In this document: in pieces, positions 61,739 to 64,000 of the stretch | How positions within the stretch are numbered: the first letter of the stretch is position 1 | How the letters are laid out: each line of letters begins with the position of its first letter | Made by a program: the position numbers and the translations under genes | Notes under the pieces: generated by a model | Database searches by the model: none | Seen by the model: only the letters and a program-made list of their open reading frames with translations | What the model was told of the DNA's origin: nothing | Assembly: GCF_029433095.1 (NCBI RefSeq) | Contig: NZ_JARNTX010000001.1 | Span: 2,170,001-2,234,000 of the forward strand | Reading direction: 5' to 3' | From: Hymenobacter sp. YC55 | GTDB taxonomy: Bacteria; Bacteroidota; Bacteroidia; Cytophagales; Hymenobacteraceae | Length of the DNA: 64,000 bases

Positions 61739-62830
61739 CTAAAACTTCACCACTTCCCAATAAGCTTTTTTGGGCTTCTGGTTTTGGTCGAAAAGCAGCG
61801 GGTAATTTTTGCGGCCGGCTACGGGGTACGTGTCGAGCCAGGTGTACTTGTCGGAGATGTTCCAGAAGGTGACGCCGGTCAGCACATTCTTGTAGTCGCG
61901 GAACACCTTGAAGAACATCTTGTACTGCTCGGTCTGCTTCTGCTCTAGCTCGGGCGTGTAGGCATCCGACTCGCCGGGCCGCTTTTCGCGGCGGTCTTTC
62001 TCCCACGGATAAATGGACACGTCTAGCTCGGTGATTTGCACCTTCAACCCCAGCGAGGAATACTGCTCGATGGCCTTGCGCAGTTCGGCCTCCGTGGGCT
62101 CCTGCAACGACCAGTGCCCCTGCAGCCCCACGGCATCAATCGGCACCTTGGCGTCTTTCAGCTTCTTAAGCAGCTTATACACCCGCTCGCGCTTTTCAGG
62201 CCGCTCGGTGTTGTAGTCGTTGTAGAAAAGTACCGCTTTCGGGTCGGCGGCGTGGGCGTACTCGAAGGCTTTGGCAATGAAGTCCTCGCCGCAGATCTGG
62301 TACCATTCCGAATTGCGCAGATACTCCTGCGGATTATCGGAAATAGCCTCGTTGACTACGTCCCAGGCGTAGATCTTGCCTTTGTAGCGCTTCACCACGG
62401 TATCGATGTGGTCTTTGAGGCGCTTGAGCAACACTTCTTTGGATACTTGCTTGCCGGCCGCGTCCTTGAACAGCCACTTGGGAGTCTGCTCGTGCCAAAG
62501 CAGGTTGTGGCCCCGCACGCGCAGTTTGTTGTCTTGCGCGAACTGCACAATCTCGTCGGCGTCCTTCCAGAAGTAGCGGTTTTCATCGGGATGGATAGGA
62601 CCCATTTTCATGGCATTCTCCGGCGTAATGCTGTTGAATTGCTGCTTGATCAACTCCGCTTCCGCCCCCTTCAGTGCTTGCGGCGACACGGCCACGCCCA
62701 CCAGGAAATAGTCCTTGTAGTAGTCTTTTAAGCCCTTTTCGGGGGCCAGTCGGTCACTGCTGAACACAGTGAGCCCCGCCAGCAGCACACCAGTAGTGGC
62801 GAGCTGGCGCAAAAAAACAGTCGTTTTCAT
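61739..62830 (-). CDS. GH10 endo-1,4-beta-xylanase
   Basis: The 363-residue enzyme (ATG at 62830, signal peptide followed by SSDRLAPEKGLKDYY) is a single GH10 barrel. Substrate-binding residues lie in NSITPENAMKMGPIHP and RGHNLLWHEQTPKW; acid/base E161 in WDVVNEAISD; nucleophile E268 in QITELDVSI. It has no binding or sorting domain, unlike the GH10 at 56422, so it is likely periplasmic and acts on imported xylo-oligosaccharides. Confidence 0.94.
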   Translation of the reverse strand: MKTTVFLRQLATTGVLLAGLTVFSSDRLAPEKGLKDYYKDYFLVGVAVSPQALKGAEAELIKQQFNSITPENAMKMGPIHPDENRYFWKDADEIVQFAQDNKLRVRGHNLLWHEQTPKWLFKDAAGKQVSKEVLLKRLKDHIDTVVKRYKGKIYAWDVVNEAISDNPQEYLRNSEWYQICGEDFIAKAFEYAHAADPKAVLFYNDYNTERPEKRERVYKLLKKLKDAKVPIDAVGLQGHWSLQEPTEAELRKAIEQYSSLGLKVQITELDVSIYPWEKDRREKRPGESDAYTPELEQKQTEQYKMFFKVFRDYKNVLTGVTFWNISDKYTWLDTYPVAGRKNYPLLFDQNQKPKKAYWEVVKF

Positions 62831-63050
62831 TTCTTGCTTTAAGGTTAATTCTGCTCTCTCATGCACCTGTCATGCTCGCGCCTCCTCTTTCCGCATGCGG
62901 GGAATTTCACGCTTGACAGCTTCACCTGTGACACTTGGCAGTGGGCATATAACGCCCTAGTTCTTTGTGTTCGGTGCTGCCACCGCTCACACACTTGCCC
63001 ACCCGATCGGTATTTCCTGGTGGCACTTTTCTATAGCTGAGGCATCAAAA

Positions 63051-63087
63051 AAATGGGCCAGCATCTACTGCAGGTGCTGGCCCATTT
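63051..63087. terminator. Hairpin terminator of the symporter gene
   Basis: Perfect 13-base arms AAATGGGCCAGCA and TGCTGGCCCATTT enclose 11 bases, preceded and followed by A/T runs. It is just downstream of the leftward symporter gene. Confidence 0.88.
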
Positions 63088-63104
63088 CGTGACTCATACA
63101 TTTT

Positions 63105-64000
63105 CTACCAGTAAACCGTGTAGAGTACGGTGAGCAATACAGCAATAACCATAGAACCAACTGCAAAGCTGCGGTTGGTCCGGAACATGCTGCTGTCCAC
63201 TTCCAAGCCATTAGTTTTAACGCCACGGCTGGTTTCGATGACACTGATAAGTATCATTCCGATGATGCAGAAGATGAACACGATACCCATACGGTCGAGG
63301 AAGGGAATTTCGTAAACGCCGTTCACTGGCACGGCAAAACCGATGGGTGCGAGGAAGGACAAATCCATCATGCCGGGGAGGAACTTAAGCAAGCACGAGA
63401 GCAGGAAGCCGCCAATGGTTGCGAACAGCGCTGCGCTAGAGGTAGCCCTTTTCCAGAAGAAGCCCAACAGGAACATGGCGAAGATACCCGGCGACACAAA
63501 GCCGGTATACTCCTGAATGTACTGGAAGCCACCCTTCTCGATACCCAAGTGGGGCGAAATAAGCACGCCAATGAACATGGCTACGACCACCGCCGTCTTA
63601 CCTACGTTCACCATCTTTTTCTCCGAGGCTTCAGGGTTAAGCACCTTCTTGTAAATGTCGAGGGTGAAGATGGTGGCGATACTGTTGGCCTTGCCAGCGA
63701 GCGAAGCTACTACTGCCGCAACCAGCGCCGCAAACGACAACCCTTTCAAACCAACCGGCAGGATGTTGAGCAGTACCGGATAAGCACGGTCGGGCGTCAC
63801 GACGCCGTTCACGGTCATTTCTGTGCTGAATACGTTCTGCTTGAACAGGACGTAAGCGGCAATACCGGGCAACACCACAATGATGGGCATCATGAGTTTG
63901 AGGAAAGCAGCGAACAACAAACCACCCCGCGCCGTTGGTAGGTCGGCACCGAGAGCACGCTGCGTGATGTACTGGTTACAGCCCCAGTAGTTCAGGTTCA
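63105..64000 (-). CDS. Sodium/sugar symporter of the SSS family, C-terminal part (5' end outside window)
   Basis: The leftward frame is open at the window edge; an apparent start at 63920 is internal, because the preceding codons read NLNYWGCNQYITQRALGAD, a hallmark of SGLT-like symporters. Six to seven helices follow, including PVGLKGLSFAALVAAVVASLAGKANSIATIF with the sodium-site Ser/Thr region. By context it may import xylose or xylo-oligosaccharides, with the GH10/GH115 enzymes. Only the last 298 residues are visible. Confidence 0.9.
   Translation of the reverse strand, partial: NLNYWGCNQYITQRALGADLPTARGGLLFAAFLKLMMPIIVVLPGIAAYVLFKQNVFSTEMTVNGVVTPDRAYPVLLNILPVGLKGLSFAALVAAVVASLAGKANSIATIFTLDIYKKVLNPEASEKKMVNVGKTAVVVAMFIGVLISPHLGIEKGGFQYIQEYTGFVSPGIFAMFLLGFFWKRATSSAALFATIGGFLLSCLLKFLPGMMDLSFLAPIGFAVPVNGVYEIPFLDRMGIVFIFCIIGMILISVIETSRGVKTNGLEVDSSMFRTNRSFAVGSMVIAVLLTVLYTVYW

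Noticed and set aside
1..64000. tRNA, rRNA, CRISPR arrays, prophage or insertion sequence
   Set aside because: None found on reading; the palindromic repeats have no transposase next to them and no spacer-repeat pattern is present.

Overview
The window looks like chromosomal DNA of a GC-rich aerobic Bacteroidetes, most likely a Hymenobacter-like member of the Cytophagales. The evidence is a SusC/SusD pair, two secreted proteins with C-terminal T9SS-type sorting domains, lipoproteins of Bacteroidetes type, TAnnTTTG-like -7 promoter elements with no clear Shine-Dalgarno signals, and a cbb3 oxidase with fused CcoN-CcoO. No tRNA, rRNA, CRISPR array, insertion sequence or phage gene was recognised.

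Region 1 (about 1.7-24 kb) is a micro-oxic respiration block. It holds a two-PAS histidine kinase overlapping a response regulator in which a REC domain is fused to a CRP/FNR-type DNA-binding module. Around it lie a group III truncated globin, a 4-TM protein, the CcoI-like copper ATPase and CcoS, a TlpA-like thioredoxin, ccoNO-ccoQ-(small membrane ORF)-ccoP, ccoG, ccoH, a TauE/SafE (DsbD_2-like) protein, hemF, three tandem universal stress proteins and a thioredoxin-like protein without CxxC. Six palindromes close to ACCTGAT-N4-ATCAGGT, resembling FNR boxes, sit in the promoter regions of this block. Their distance to a -7-like TTTG is repeatedly 36.5 or 58.5 bp, exactly two helical turns apart and close to the class II and class I activator positions known for CRP/FNR. 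I infer a FixL-FixJ/FixK-like circuit whose sensor, regulator, operators and targets are all within about 20 kb. This is the most interesting system in the window.

Region 2 (24-33.7 kb) carries a lipase-maturation-factor-like membrane protein, a 1046-residue secreted SBBP-repeat protein, an AraC regulator followed by a PRISE-type reductase, an EthD-domain protein, a secreted RidA-family protein and a GNAT acetyltransferase.

Region 3 (33.7-50.6 kb) has a SusC-SusD-DUF3823 transport operon behind an AT-rich leader with LacI-type operator-like palindromes, an AraC/SDR pair, two small proteins, a serine beta-lactamase-like protein with TPRs, a thiamine-diphosphate enzyme of the pyruvate oxidase type, a lipase-like lipoprotein, an EamA exporter and a GAF protein.

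Region 4 (51-56 kb) has an extremely acidic 74-residue protein, an arsenic operon (arsR, an arsI-like dioxygenase, arsC, a flavin monooxygenase; no efflux pump seen) with a tandem operator, a DUF389 membrane protein and a DUF2383 protein.

Region 5 (56.4-64 kb) is a xylan locus: a GH10 xylanase with a carbohydrate-binding and a sorting domain, a GH115 alpha-glucuronidase, a second GH10 enzyme and the start of a sodium/sugar symporter. A LacI-like operator upstream of the first xylanase matches one upstream of SusC. Two families of dispersed palindromic repeats lie between genes.
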